DNA of 64,000 bases, from assembly GCA_963712715.1 (NCBI GenBank), contig CAVQJI010000037.1, forward strand, positions 257,624-321,623, read 5' to 3'. The notes below the pieces were generated by a model, which ran no database searches, was not told the DNA's origin, and saw nothing but the letters and a program-made list of their open reading frames with translations. Shown in pieces: positions 36,362 through 46,394 of the stretch. Numbering within the stretch: the stretch's first letter is position 1; every line of letters begins with the position of its first letter. This DNA is from JAFEDN01 sp963712715. Lineage in GTDB: Bacteria; Pseudomonadota; Gammaproteobacteria; Coxiellales; Coxiellaceae. Both the position numbers and the translations under genes were made by a program.

Positions 36362-39172
36362 TCAAGGGGCGTTCTGCGGCGCTACTGTATCTACACATCC
36401 TCGCGTCGGGGCAGCATTTGCTCGCGGGTTATCGAACCAATCAAGCGCCTCCTTAATTTTTTGCCGATCGGAGGGAGTCGTATTTCGGTCGAGTGCTCCA
36501 ATGATCGGCTGACCATTCGAATTCTTCTCATTCCCGCTGATCCAGAGTTTCTGACGCTTGGTCAGATGCCAGGAGAGGGGTTGGTCTACTTCGCTCTCTC
36601 CGGTATCGATCTGCGGTGTTGCGGTGTGCGCGTCATGGCCCTTTTTGTAGGAGATGTGCTGCTGGTAGCCCAAAACCACGTGATTGATGGAGAGCCGCGA
36701 ATCGAAAGCGCACTCCAGCAGATCTAGCTCCCGGCGGTTGCGTCGAGTGGTGGAATCGAAGCCTGAGTGAATGGCAGCCTCCGGAGGCGCAAGCAGTTGG
36801 GCGATGGGGCCCCAGCGGCCGGGGGCCTTACGCGGAGCTTTCCATGCCCCGTCTAATGGAGACCCAGGTTGCCGCGGGTCTCCCGGAGCGTAGGGCTGGA
36901 AGACGAGATTTGCCTGATGGGCATAGGAGTCTGGGCTGTCTGTATCGTCAATGTCGTCACTATTGCGGATCTCAATTAGTAACACCGGTAAGACCCGACT
37001 TTTCGGAAGGGCGTCTTTGGCGGATCTGAGGAACTCGATTACGGAGTTAGTTCCGTCGTTATCGTAATAGCCCCCGTCGACGAAGTGGTAAGCATTCTGC
37101 GCTTTACCCTGGCTCATCTCAAACGGCAGCCTCGCGGGCGGGGAAACGTAGGTGAAGCTGGCCGAAAGGCGAGCCGCAGTAAAGAGGGAGATGTCCGCGT
37201 AGCCGCCTCGACCTGTGATCGGTGGATGGAGCAAGGTTTCACGACCGTAAACGCCGAGAAATGACCCGGCCGGCAGTATTTGTTCCCTTCCTACTCTTTC
37301 CGAAAAGGCACTGTAGTTCGAGAGCAGGAAGCGATCCCCTGTTTCTACTACCGTAGTGTTGAACGTGAACGCGGGAAAGTGGGCGCGAGGATCTTCCGGA
37401 GCGGCGCTGGCGGGCAAGGTCTGGGGCAGCATGGCCAGCGAATTCAGCCGAAAGCTCGATGGATCGGGAAACGCTGCTTGCAGGTCGGATTTGTCCTGGA
37501 AACAGGCTTCGTCGTTCAGGTTACGCTGAAACGCCATTTCCAGCGCCCAGCCGCGGTCGAAGCGGTCCAGCGACGAGAAGAGATTGTAAAACCAAGGAAA
37601 CAGGGTGCGAAGTGTATCCGGATAAGCCAGGCCCCATGCCACCGCTTGCAGCGACGAGCACTCGGACGACTGCAGAACGCGCCGCCGGAAATGACCCTCC
37701 GGGTCGAACGGTCGGTCGGCGAAATACTCATGCAGGAACGCCATGGCCGCCACGCTTCCTCCGGAAACCGAACTTATCAGCAAGATATGCCGATGAAACT
37801 TCGGACCAAAGGATTTTTCCAGCTCGCCCAGCACGGTGGCTGTCCAGGCGGCCGCATGGATTCCGCCACCCGTGGCGGTGATGATAATCACGGGTTGTGG
37901 GTTACCGGAGGTGTCATAGGCCAGATGCTGCACGTAGTAAGCGGGGGTTGGAAGATTGGCTGCCACTTCGGTCGGGTTCAGCGGGCGCACCGGAAAAACA
38001 TGCTCAGCAGGGAAGGTATTGATCAACAAGATCGCGGAGATCGCTAGGGTCAGAACTGGAATTCGAAAATGATCAGCGAAGAAGGCGATGCCAGCCATGG
38101 TCCAGAAGACCACAATCAGCAGAATGGCTACGTAGGCAATTACCGGGAAAGCACGTGGAAATCGCAGGTGCATCGAACCAAGAAGAAATACCAGGAAAAG
38201 AACGAACGAGACCACGATTGGCAGGAAGCGAACCCTGAAGTTTTCTTTGCGGTTGCGGAAATCCCGGATCGCAGGTATGAGCAAAAAGAACATTACGGCC
38301 AGTGCAAGCATGGTGGAAAAGATGCCGACGCAGAGCGAAGCGACAGGAAGAGTAACCGGGGCCGACACCGGCATGGCGAGGATATAGAGAATTACCGCAC
38401 AAAGAAGAGTCAGCGTCGCCACCACATGGCCTGGGCGAACCTTATGACACCGCTGATAGCCGGGACCCAAAAAGCACAGCGCACCCAGCAGCGTATGTAA
38501 GGCCTTCAGCAAGCCCGCAGGCGGAATTTGCTTGATCTCATCGAGGGGCAACCAGAGCCACTTGGGCACCAGGAACGCGCGCGCGCGGTCCAGGTTAGAG
38601 GGATCGTAGCTCCAATAATAAAGGATGGCGATGATGTGCCAAAACGCGAGCGCCAGAAACGCTCCGCACAATAGCGAGGCGATTGCCAGCGGGCGATTGC
38701 CCTCCCCTTCATGCACTATGTTGAAGGCGATGCGATAAAGCAGAACCAGGCCAGGCAGTTGGGCACCGAAGAAAACAAAGGTCTCCATCTTGTCGTAGAC
38801 GATGAAACACGGGGGTACCGGGCTGCCAAAGCGCTCCGGTCCGTAGGAACAGACGATGCGGGCGGCGAGCAAAGCGAACCATCCGGGAAGCACCACGGTG
38901 AAGCCGGCTAAGATCCATTGCACCCAGTCGGAGGGCGTAAGAATGCCGCGGGTGATGGAAGCGACTTCCGGGTTAATATCAAGGAGCGCCAGGGTGGGCA
39001 AAAACAGCCACAGCAACAGACTAAAGCGCATGAAGTAGAGATAGCGGCAAAGGTCACCTGGAACGTTGCGGATACACCACCAGAGGTTATGCCATTCTGG
39101 CATCTCGTTTGTTTCCGCCGTTTCGTGTGCCGCGAGTTGCCCGCTCGTGGGCAAGGTACTCGGAGTATCCAT
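36362..39172 (-). CDS. Membrane-anchored patatin-like phospholipase
   Basis: 936 residues. The first 390 hold about nine hydrophobic segments (for example YLYFMRFSLLLWLFLPTLAL, ILAGFTVVLPGWFALLAA, LPIVVSFVLFLVFLLGS). The rest is a patatin hydrolase: oxyanion loop TATGGGIHAAAW at about 433-443, nucleophile Ser470 in LLISSVSGGSVAA (the usual first Gly of G-x-S-x-G is Ser here), and the Asp partner in FVDGGYYDNDG. It should hydrolyse acyl esters of membrane lipids, perhaps at the inner membrane. The large TM half is unusual beside classic patatins, but such fusions occur in Acidobacteriota. It stands alone. Confidence 0.85.
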   Translation of the reverse strand: MDTPSTLPTSGQLAAHETAETNEMPEWHNLWWCIRNVPGDLCRYLYFMRFSLLLWLFLPTLALLDINPEVASITRGILTPSDWVQWILAGFTVVLPGWFALLAARIVCSYGPERFGSPVPPCFIVYDKMETFVFFGAQLPGLVLLYRIAFNIVHEGEGNRPLAIASLLCGAFLALAFWHIIAILYYWSYDPSNLDRARAFLVPKWLWLPLDEIKQIPPAGLLKALHTLLGALCFLGPGYQRCHKVRPGHVVATLTLLCAVILYILAMPVSAPVTLPVASLCVGIFSTMLALAVMFFLLIPAIRDFRNRKENFRVRFLPIVVSFVLFLVFLLGSMHLRFPRAFPVIAYVAILLIVVFWTMAGIAFFADHFRIPVLTLAISAILLINTFPAEHVFPVRPLNPTEVAANLPTPAYYVQHLAYDTSGNPQPVIIITATGGGIHAAAWTATVLGELEKSFGPKFHRHILLISSVSGGSVAAMAFLHEYFADRPFDPEGHFRRRVLQSSECSSLQAVAWGLAYPDTLRTLFPWFYNLFSSLDRFDRGWALEMAFQRNLNDEACFQDKSDLQAAFPDPSSFRLNSLAMLPQTLPASAAPEDPRAHFPAFTFNTTVVETGDRFLLSNYSAFSERVGREQILPAGSFLGVYGRETLLHPPITGRGGYADISLFTAARLSASFTYVSPPARLPFEMSQGKAQNAYHFVDGGYYDNDGTNSVIEFLRSAKDALPKSRVLPVLLIEIRNSDDIDDTDSPDSYAHQANLVFQPYAPGDPRQPGSPLDGAWKAPRKAPGRWGPIAQLLAPPEAAIHSGFDSTTRRNRRELDLLECAFDSRLSINHVVLGYQQHISYKKGHDAHTATPQIDTGESEVDQPLSWHLTKRQKLWISGNEKNSNGQPIIGALDRNTTPSDRQKIKEALDWFDNPRANAAPTRGCVDTVAPQNAP

Positions 39173-39498
39173 ACGAAACCTCTATCAGAGGTACTAATGT
39201 GGTCAGACTCTGCCGATCGGCGTGTAGCTTAGCTGAAGTTGGCCCAGATGGGATAGTGAAAGTCGGGTGGCGAGCGTTTCAGACTGCTTCCCTTTTGGAG
39301 GTTTCAGCACAGCGCTAACGTCGGTATGAAGTTCATGGAGAGCGAAGGTCTCGGTTGCGAGGCCGACCGGCGTGTTGTTCCGAGAGGCGTGTGAATGCAT
39401 GCCGAAATAGGATGGCTTAGCGACAAAGCGCCTATTGCCCTGGCGGAAGCGTCCCTAGAGAGAAGACTTCCCGCTCGCACAGTGCCAATCGACATCAA
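39173..39498. other. Intergenic, no gene seen
   Basis: Promoter region of the patatin gene is expected here. No other signal is convincing. Confidence 0.35.
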
Positions 39499-39654
39499 CT
39501 AGCTAGCCGCTGGGACAGTATCCTTCGGGTTATCCAGGATTGCCAAGACCTTATAGGTCGCTGACTGCTTCTTCTTACCATCCAGGCTGACGGCCCATTC
39601 CAGCTTGGCCTTGTCACCATGGAAATCGGCCTCGATTTCATCCACGAGCGGCAT
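39499..39654 (-). CDS. Small hypothetical protein
   Basis: 51 residues from ATG 39654: MPLVDEIEADFHGD at the start, then KLEWAVSLDGKKKQSATYK, ending DNPKDTVPAAS. Amino-acid balance looks like real protein, and the same frame stays open upstream of the ATG (PEDNHLSCR). It may be the second half of one gene with the ORF at 39685-39840, split by an indel. No function is recognised. Confidence 0.35.
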   Translation of the reverse strand: MPLVDEIEADFHGDKAKLEWAVSLDGKKKQSATYKVLAILDNPKDTVPAAS

Positions 39655-39684
39655 TCTGCAACTCAGATGATTGTCCTCTGGACC

Positions 39685-39840
39685 TCATGCGCTCAGCGAA
39701 CTGGCTTTTGCAACTGACGATAACAACTCGGCGGTCCGGCAACTGTATAGAGAAGGTTGCTCGCCAAACTGAAGACCTCGAAGGCGCGCGCGATCTTTGT
39801 CACTCCCGCGTTTCATCAGGGCTGCAACTGCGAATTTCAT
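39685..39840 (-). CDS. Small hypothetical protein
   Basis: 51 residues from ATG 39840, preceded by GGAGG with a 7-nt spacer, the strongest ribosome site in this gene-poor region. It begins MKFAVAALMKRGSDKDRAR and contains GLQFGEQPSLYSCRTAELL. No match is recognised. It could be joined to the downstream ORF at 39499-39654 by a frameshift. Confidence 0.35.
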   Translation of the reverse strand: MKFAVAALMKRGSDKDRARLRGLQFGEQPSLYSCRTAELLSSVAKASSLSA

Positions 39841-40245
39841 CTGTCGACCTCCAGGTCAAGACTTAGCACAAAAAATCATAGGCCCCGATAGATTCAGTCG
39901 CCTATATCCAAAAAGTTGGCCGCCTTCGAACGGCAGAACTACGAGATCCATGTTCTTTCCGAATAACTGACCCCGAGTGGTCATAGTTTCACTCGTGAAT
40001 GGGATGAGCTTTGACGCACTGAAGAACCCCGACGTTTTTAGTGAGGCGATCGAGTAGCTCGCCCAACGTCAGCACCTTCCGATCATCACGTGCATCGCAA
40101 GATCGCTTGTAGCGGACCGCTGCGATCAAGTTCATAGGCCGATTGACGGGGGTGCTCCGCGAAGCCGCCTGTCGTTTAAACGGCCATTACTCGCGACAAG
40201 TCGAGGTATCAGGATCGCTTCTGATCCGGGAAAAGGGGTCGATAC
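39841..40245. other. Intergenic, no gene seen
   Basis: No ORF with support on either strand. Confidence 0.35.
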
Positions 40246-41883
40246 TCAGTAAACGACCTGAATCCCCACAGTCACTTTATTCAGGTATTCGAACGAGGGG
40301 GCGGAACGGCCATTCTCCCATGAGATCGAACCGGAGAAGTGCTTTTCCTGGTCAAGGCTGATGTTGTAAGTGCTTTTTGCATGTGGCTGAAGACCCGAGA
40401 CAGTTCGTGACGACACGACATTGTTGGTGGTAAAAGGTGCCGTTTCAACAAAGAAGAGCTCACACCAGGAACCGTCGAAGGTAACTGAACTTATCCCGTA
40501 TTGGACGGTTGTTTGGGAGCCGAAGTAAATCCGGGAGATGGAATACGTCGGGATATGTACATTCGGCAGACCGGCCGTAGCATTCGAAATCGATTGGGAG
40601 GTTACGTGTCCGCCGCCATCGTATTGAACATAGGGAGTGATCGACCACCCGTTGGCGGGAAGATTGAGCGTGCTGCGAATGGAGGGGTTCGCTGCAGAGA
40701 CCGCGGCAGTCCGTGCATTTGCGGTTGCGTAGAGCTTCGATAGATAGAATTCGGCGCGTCCCTCTCCCATGAGATTGGTGCCTCCATACTGCGTATCGAA
40801 CTCTGCTCTCACACCTCCCATTGCATTAAGAACGGAGATCTTCGAGGGTTTTCGCGAATCGAGGTCTGCGAGGTTTTGTGGAGGCTTTGGGAGTCCCAAG
40901 AGGAACGGACGTACGAACTGAGAGGGTAGGGTCACCGTGTTCGTGGTCTTGGCATTTGCCGAACCGGTGTCAAACGTGATGGCCGGATCTACGTGAATCA
41001 GACCGGGCAAGACGACCACGTTCTTTGCAATGTGAAGTGGAGCGAAAGCTCCTGTGGCACCAAAGGTTGGAGCGTTATGGACTGCGGCGATTGCGGAAAG
41101 CTGAATTGAAATGAAGTCTTTCGTTGCATCTGCGGGGGCGCTGGGGGCACTTGCCAGGGGACCTGAAATTGGGACGGCGACGCCGTAGAAATCGGTAATT
41201 CCATTGATTGTCAGTTGGAGAGAGTTTGACAGCCCGGCAGGCAAGGGCTCATCCAGCCAGATCTCGAGGCCTAAATTCTGCCTTGCACCCAGTACACGCG
41301 CTGGGTAAACAGTCTTCTTGCCTTGCCCAGGATCATATGTGACCGTGACCGCGTTCGCTGAATACGTCGCCTTGAGTTGGACATTCGCATTCACATACAA
41401 CGCATTCCGTAGGTGCTTCGTGTCGGAAGATGCGAGGGTAGGCGAGGCAACAATTGTTGCGTCGAGGACGTTTCCGTGTGCGTCCTTGGCCTCAATCAAA
41501 TACGTTCGATCCGAATGCAGGGGCTGCTTGAGAGGGACGGTCATCCTGCTTTTTAGCCTTATCTGAATCTGGCCGGATAGATTTAGAAATTGAGAAGAAA
41601 CATCATTGAGACTCTCGATAGAGGAGTTTGCGTTTGTCACCTCGTAGATCTTATAGTTCTGAATGATTTCACCGGGCGAACTCGAATCGGTAAACCATCC
41701 CGCAGGAACGGGTGCTCCGACACCCGCGAGCAATAACCAAAGATGGTGGTCATCGCCCTGATAGGGGATCACGGAAATCGAGGTTGCCTTAAGGGTCTGT
41801 GCGGAGCCACTGGCATTTGTCATCAGCAGGCAAACGCCCACCAAACCCATTGCGCGCAGTACTCGGGTGCGAGAACGGCTCAA
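40246..41883 (-). CDS. Secreted, probably outer-membrane beta-rich protein
   Basis: 545 residues with a signal peptide (RAMGLVGVCLLMTNASGSAQ). The first half is beta-rich and Ig-like, with stretches such as YLIEAKDAHGNVLDATI and LGLEIWLDEPLPAGLSNSL. The second half has alternating hydrophobic strands and ends with FEYLNKVTVGIQVVY, a C-terminal aromatic residue as in outer-membrane barrels. It follows the small gene at 41888-42343 by 4 nt, so they form an operon. Family not recognised. Confidence 0.6.
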   Translation of the reverse strand: MSRSRTRVLRAMGLVGVCLLMTNASGSAQTLKATSISVIPYQGDDHHLWLLLAGVGAPVPAGWFTDSSSPGEIIQNYKIYEVTNANSSIESLNDVSSQFLNLSGQIQIRLKSRMTVPLKQPLHSDRTYLIEAKDAHGNVLDATIVASPTLASSDTKHLRNALYVNANVQLKATYSANAVTVTYDPGQGKKTVYPARVLGARQNLGLEIWLDEPLPAGLSNSLQLTINGITDFYGVAVPISGPLASAPSAPADATKDFISIQLSAIAAVHNAPTFGATGAFAPLHIAKNVVVLPGLIHVDPAITFDTGSANAKTTNTVTLPSQFVRPFLLGLPKPPQNLADLDSRKPSKISVLNAMGGVRAEFDTQYGGTNLMGEGRAEFYLSKLYATANARTAAVSAANPSIRSTLNLPANGWSITPYVQYDGGGHVTSQSISNATAGLPNVHIPTYSISRIYFGSQTTVQYGISSVTFDGSWCELFFVETAPFTTNNVVSSRTVSGLQPHAKSTYNISLDQEKHFSGSISWENGRSAPSFEYLNKVTVGIQVVY

Positions 41884-41887
41884 GGTT

Positions 41888-42343
41888 CTACCCTTTCCCG
41901 TTCGCCAGCTTCTTGGCTGCAGACTTCTTCGCTGCGGATTTCCTCACAGGTTCATTCATCGAAGCGGCGACCGCAAATGGTAGCGTTGCTTTCGCAAGCA
42001 TAGGAGAGTTGGCGCAGGGCGCCAGCTGCATATACACAGAACTGAACGTCTGGAGCCCTCCACCTGTGATGAGTTCTCCGGAAGTAATGTCGTGGGCCGA
42101 CGTGCAGGACGAGAACAGCGAGTCCTGATACATCTGCTTCATAAAACGCGGCACGCCATAAGTGTCGTAGTCGAGGTTAGGAACTTGTTCCTGCCATATG
42201 TCACGCAACTGAGAGTCGGCAGTATATTGTGCAGGGACAGCCCCGCACCAAAGATTGATGACCAGCTTCAAATGGTATTCAACCAGATCCATGGCCTTCT
42301 CCTGGAAATAAGGCGCTGCGCTGGGGTGGTGAGGACACAGCAT
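41888..42343 (-). CDS. Hypothetical protein with Lys/Ala-rich tail
   Basis: 151 residues from ATG 42343, or about 134 from ATG 42292, which has AGGAG six nt upstream and begins MDLVEYHLKLVINLW. The body contains QLRDIWQEQVPNLDYDTYGV and several Cys. The C-terminus is KKSAAKKSAAKKLANGKG-like, similar to histone-H1-like or nucleic-acid-binding tails. A coding-like run lies just upstream in another frame (ending KKVAAWTPKDIEMKSLF at about 42,352), so the gene may be longer and frameshifted. No function assigned. Confidence 0.5.
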   Translation of the reverse strand: MLCPHHPSAAPYFQEKAMDLVEYHLKLVINLWCGAVPAQYTADSQLRDIWQEQVPNLDYDTYGVPRFMKQMYQDSLFSSCTSAHDITSGELITGGGLQTFSSVYMQLAPCANSPMLAKATLPFAVAASMNEPVRKSAAKKSAAKKLANGKG

Positions 42344-42698
42344 ACACTCAAAACAGGCTCTTCATTTCAATGTCCTTAGGCGTCCAAGCGGCCACCTTCT
42401 TCTTCGTAGCTGGCGGTTCAGTAAGCTCCCAATAGACGAAACCTGCTTGAGAAGCGCCGCGCTGTAGTGTTGCCTTGACCTATCTGAAGGGGGCAGGCCT
42501 ACTCGAAAGGCGCCCATGGTTCTCTGCGCCACATCGCGGGAAGATTCGAAGATCGATCCGCTCGTTGCGGGAACGCTCTAGTGGATTAAGGAATTGTCCG
42601 GTATCTGTCGTCTTCTGCCCAACGGGATATATATCCTTTCGTTCGAGCCTGCCTGCGAGTTGCCATCGCGAATAGCTTCCCGAGACGGCCGGCCCGGT
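42344..42698. other. Spacer with a possible gene remnant
   Basis: Minus strand 42,352-42,478 reads ATLQRGASQAGFVYWEL followed by TEPPATKKKVAAW and stops; it has coding character but no start. It may be the front half of the neighbouring hypothetical gene. The rest shows nothing. Confidence 0.3.
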
Positions 42699-45600
42699 TT
42701 ATTTCATCACCTCAAGCCCGGGTTTCACGAGACCATAGAGCGCACCGCCAATGCTTGGATACTCCGTGGCCAGCCAGGTGATCAGCGGCACCGCACCGAA
42801 GCCGGCTACCCGGAGATAGAAGTCCAGCCCCAGCGATTTCGCATTCTTGTTGGTGATACGGCTCAGCAGGGGGTTGCGATGCATCTGCGCAAGCACCAGC
42901 ACGATGCCTGCGCTGAAGGATAGAAACAGTCCCGTCACGCACCAATCAATCTCCTGCTTCGGCTGGAAGGGATAGCTATTGATTGCGAGCATGATCAGCA
43001 CCAGGGCCACCGTGATAAACAGGAGCAGATAGCGCATTTGTGCCAGGACCGCACGGATGAAGGCTACATAGCGGATGGCCAAGAGCTCCTCAGCCAGCAG
43101 CACAACGTTCGGCTCCTTTTCCGGTTCGGCATCCCTGGTCACGCTTTGCATAAGGGTATGTCTCTCCTGCAGCCAGTGCGGCAGCAGGATGCAACACAGG
43201 ATGATCTCCGAACAGGCGGCATACATTTGCTCGATCGTCTTCATATACATCCATCCCCGTTTGCCGGGATTCGGCGGTTCGACTGCATCACGTAATGCCT
43301 TAACGTGTTGCTGCAGCTGGGCTATCTCTTCTTCCAGTTCCACTTTCTTCTGCGCTAATTCGCCGCTCAGACAGTCCGCAGGCATCCCCGGGTCATTGAG
43401 GATCTGCCGGATGCCTTCGGTCGAGCGCGACATATCGCGCCAGCGTTCCAGTTGGCCGCTCTCGCGCAGCATGCCGACCCAGTGAAAACCCTTCAGGCGC
43501 GTAAACGCCTGCCGCAGCGGCACGCGCTCGAGTGGCTCCAGCAGGTGAGCGCGCAGCGCCGCCGACATCAGGAAGAGCCGCGCCGCGGCGCACAGCGCGA
43601 CCAGCAACAGCGGCACCAGCAGTAGGCCGATGAAGAACTCGTAGAGTGTGGTTGGTCCGAGTCCCCATCCGAAATGGTCGAGTGCCCGCATCGGGCAAAG
43701 GCCGATCCATAGAGCGGCCAGCGCCGCCAGGAATAGCATGAGTGCCACATCCAGCAACTTCGATTTCCATCCCTCAGCCCGCACGCGAAAGATCTGGTGC
43801 AGAAGCCGCCGCGCGATCATAAGACAGGTCGTGTCTTCGAGCAATCCGATCTGCAGCCGCGTGTCAGATACGAACATGTCTGGCTGCGTCCGCCGATAGC
43901 TGGTGCAGTTGTCGCTCTCGAGAGTCGCCGCGTCTGGCATAAGCGGTCGCGAGTCCATGGTCAGCCGCAGCCGCCGCGCGTGCAGAAGCGCCCAGAAAAA
44001 CCACCCCCACAGCACCAACAGCGCTGGCGTCAATGGCGAGACGCCGCTTGTCGGGTGCAGGCAGCGATAGCTAAAGAAGGTTCCCAGTTGCTGTCCTTCC
44101 CAGGAGCGCATACACAGCCTGACCCACATCGCCGCCAGAGCAACAGTTGCCGGAATCGAGCTCCAATAGAGAACTAGGCATAGCCTCGACTCTTTCCACG
44201 CGAAGAGACTGGGCACATCGTGCGACCTCAGTCGCACGGGCCGGAACGTCTTGCCTATCGCGATGATCCAGGCTAGGAGTCCCAGCACCAGGGTCACGAT
44301 ACCCAATCCCAGATTTTGCCGATCCAGGTGAATGGTCGGTGCATTCAAAAAAGTCGACACGGGAACTGCGACCACGACGCTCATCAGAAAGAGCGCCCCA
44401 CCGCCAACCTGCGCGTATAAGGCACGCCGGTGCGGCATACTATTCTCCCGGATGTCCAGGTCGCACGTCAGGGGCGAAGCGTAGCTCGCGGAGCACAATG
44501 CCGCGATATGCAGCAAAGCAGCGAGCGATAGCAGCACACACAGCGCCTGCCACACATGCGAGGGATAGACCGGGATGATTGTCGCGTTTTTCTCTTGTGG
44601 TTCCCCGGCCAAGCCGCTGGACGTCGTCAGGGTGGCTACGGGATAGTAGCCATCGCTGCCCACTGCAGTCAGCCACAATCGTGGATAGTTTGGGCATGCC
44701 GAGCCGACACAACCTTCATTCCCTGGTCTACTTCCATACCCATACAAAATCGGCGGCGCGGAGCGGCTTCGATTGACCTGTCCGATCGTGTAGCTGGCGG
44801 CGTTGAAGTAGGCCTCCATTTCCGCACTGGCAAAGGTTCGTAGCTGCCCCGGCAACTCCGGCGAGCGGGCCAGCCACACCAGGGGATATGGTGTAATGCT
44901 CAGCGAACCGATGTAGGCCGTGTCTTCTCCCTCGCGCTGCAACAGTAGGTCCGGCTCCATCACCAGCCTTGTATCCGGATTCGATCGATGCAGCCATTTG
45001 GCCAGAAAGAGCCCGTCCATCGGATTGGTCGCTGTAATATACGCAAAATCAGCATGAAGTTGCGTCAGCGTGTGGGAAATCGACATGACCTGCGCTTCCT
45101 GCGAGAGCGGCGTGATGTCTGTCGAGAAGTCTGGCAGCGTGTCCTGGGATCCTTCGTCGCGGGTCGTCAGTGGAAGGTACGGTCTGGGTGTGCCGCTGTC
45201 GGAGTTCGAATCCTCGCCGCCTTTCTGCGAGTTCCGCAACAGCGAAATGTCCCGCGGAAATGGCACAGAGAACACCTCTGCCCGCATGTCGCCTGCGGTC
45301 GCAACTTTTTCCGTTCCATACGCGGTGCCGTCCTCGTGTAATAGCACCACATGGGTGACCTGGTACTCATATTGATTGGGAAGTGAAAGCATGCCCGCGA
45401 TCGCGTTTCCAGAAGCAAATGAGACATAGTTAAAGTTAAAGGCCCGCTTCGTATCGGGCACGCAGGCAACTCCCTGCCAAAGTAAACAACGGTTCAGGGT
45501 GCGATACGCCTCTTCCGTTTCGGTAGTGCCCGCCATCTCTACGCGTTTCACGGGCGATCTCGGGTTCACTGATCGGTTCGTCAGGACGGTATCGAGTGTC

Positions 45601-46394
45601 TTCACCAGAGACATGGCCGATCCCGAGTATTGCGGCCCGATCACGCGGAACTTCCCTTCCTCATCGGTAACGAAGGATTGAGGCATCCGCGGGCTTAGCT
45701 GCAACTCGTACGTAAGCGCCTTCTTCAACTGCTCAGAGTTCAATCCATCGGCCGGCATCTCGGCCACTAGAAACATGTAGAGGATGTTCGGCGTTTCTCC
45801 TGAACTGGAGCGTTGGTCAAAAATCAGCAAACCCGGCTCTTCGCTCATGTGCTGCTCGGTGAGTCCTGAGCCGGGGGAGTCGCTCTTTGGCACCCGCCAG
45901 GGCAGCCAGGAATAGCTGATGAGGTAGTGATTATCCGAAGCCGCCCCAATGAGAGCATCGATCGCGCGATCAAACTCAGGGGCAAGGTGGCTATGCACCG
46001 GATCGGGCACAGTGGCAATCACCGCGTGCATCTGGATGCCGGGCATAGCACGCAGATTGTCCGGCAATCCCCAACCCGTCCCGGTCGCGGAATTGCATTC
46101 CGAATTGGTTTGGGTTTTGACGACAACGTGCCAGTCCAGTGACTCACCATCCGCGTTGGCACTCTCCGCGACTCTCGCTTCCGGAGCGGGAGCTGCCTTC
46201 GGCGGTTCCCGCAGACTCGACGCCCAGTATTCGCAGGAGGCCAGCCATGGGCCCCGATCGCTTGCCGCCTCCCGAGATGTCGCCGCTGCTCCCGGCGCAG
46301 GCTTCGGAGCCGGACCATGTCCAGCCGAGGAGTGCAGCATGAGCCCCGCTCCTACAAGGAGAGCCGCAACGGCAGACCCGCCTCGCTTCTCCAT
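42699..46394 (-). CDS. Very large membrane protein of unknown function
   Basis: About 1231 residues from ATG 46394, chosen over 46457 because GGAGG lies six nt upstream and the protein then begins with a signal-like MEKRGGSAVAALLVGAGLML. Residues 40-620 appear extracytoplasmic, with a region (MSISHTLTQLHADFAYITAT) reminiscent of periplasmic-binding folds. From about residue 640 there are some eight to ten TM segments (for example VWQALCVLLSLAALLHIAAL, LDVALMLFLAALAALWIGL, YLLLFITVALVLIMLAI). A coiled coil (KKVELEEEIAQLQQHVKAL) sits between the TM groups. No family is recognised. A sensor or transport role is possible. Confidence 0.65.
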   Translation of the reverse strand: MEKRGGSAVAALLVGAGLMLHSSAGHGPAPKPAPGAAATSREAASDRGPWLASCEYWASSLREPPKAAPAPEARVAESANADGESLDWHVVVKTQTNSECNSATGTGWGLPDNLRAMPGIQMHAVIATVPDPVHSHLAPEFDRAIDALIGAASDNHYLISYSWLPWRVPKSDSPGSGLTEQHMSEEPGLLIFDQRSSSGETPNILYMFLVAEMPADGLNSEQLKKALTYELQLSPRMPQSFVTDEEGKFRVIGPQYSGSAMSLVKTLDTVLTNRSVNPRSPVKRVEMAGTTETEEAYRTLNRCLLWQGVACVPDTKRAFNFNYVSFASGNAIAGMLSLPNQYEYQVTHVVLLHEDGTAYGTEKVATAGDMRAEVFSVPFPRDISLLRNSQKGGEDSNSDSGTPRPYLPLTTRDEGSQDTLPDFSTDITPLSQEAQVMSISHTLTQLHADFAYITATNPMDGLFLAKWLHRSNPDTRLVMEPDLLLQREGEDTAYIGSLSITPYPLVWLARSPELPGQLRTFASAEMEAYFNAASYTIGQVNRSRSAPPILYGYGSRPGNEGCVGSACPNYPRLWLTAVGSDGYYPVATLTTSSGLAGEPQEKNATIIPVYPSHVWQALCVLLSLAALLHIAALCSASYASPLTCDLDIRENSMPHRRALYAQVGGGALFLMSVVVAVPVSTFLNAPTIHLDRQNLGLGIVTLVLGLLAWIIAIGKTFRPVRLRSHDVPSLFAWKESRLCLVLYWSSIPATVALAAMWVRLCMRSWEGQQLGTFFSYRCLHPTSGVSPLTPALLVLWGWFFWALLHARRLRLTMDSRPLMPDAATLESDNCTSYRRTQPDMFVSDTRLQIGLLEDTTCLMIARRLLHQIFRVRAEGWKSKLLDVALMLFLAALAALWIGLCPMRALDHFGWGLGPTTLYEFFIGLLLVPLLLVALCAAARLFLMSAALRAHLLEPLERVPLRQAFTRLKGFHWVGMLRESGQLERWRDMSRSTEGIRQILNDPGMPADCLSGELAQKKVELEEEIAQLQQHVKALRDAVEPPNPGKRGWMYMKTIEQMYAACSEIILCCILLPHWLQERHTLMQSVTRDAEPEKEPNVVLLAEELLAIRYVAFIRAVLAQMRYLLLFITVALVLIMLAINSYPFQPKQEIDWCVTGLFLSFSAGIVLVLAQMHRNPLLSRITNKNAKSLGLDFYLRVAGFGAVPLITWLATEYPSIGGALYGLVKPGLEVMK

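Noticed and set aside
37280..38047. Plus-strand ORF of 255 codons
   Set aside because: It is antisense to the patatin gene in the region carrying its catalytic motifs.
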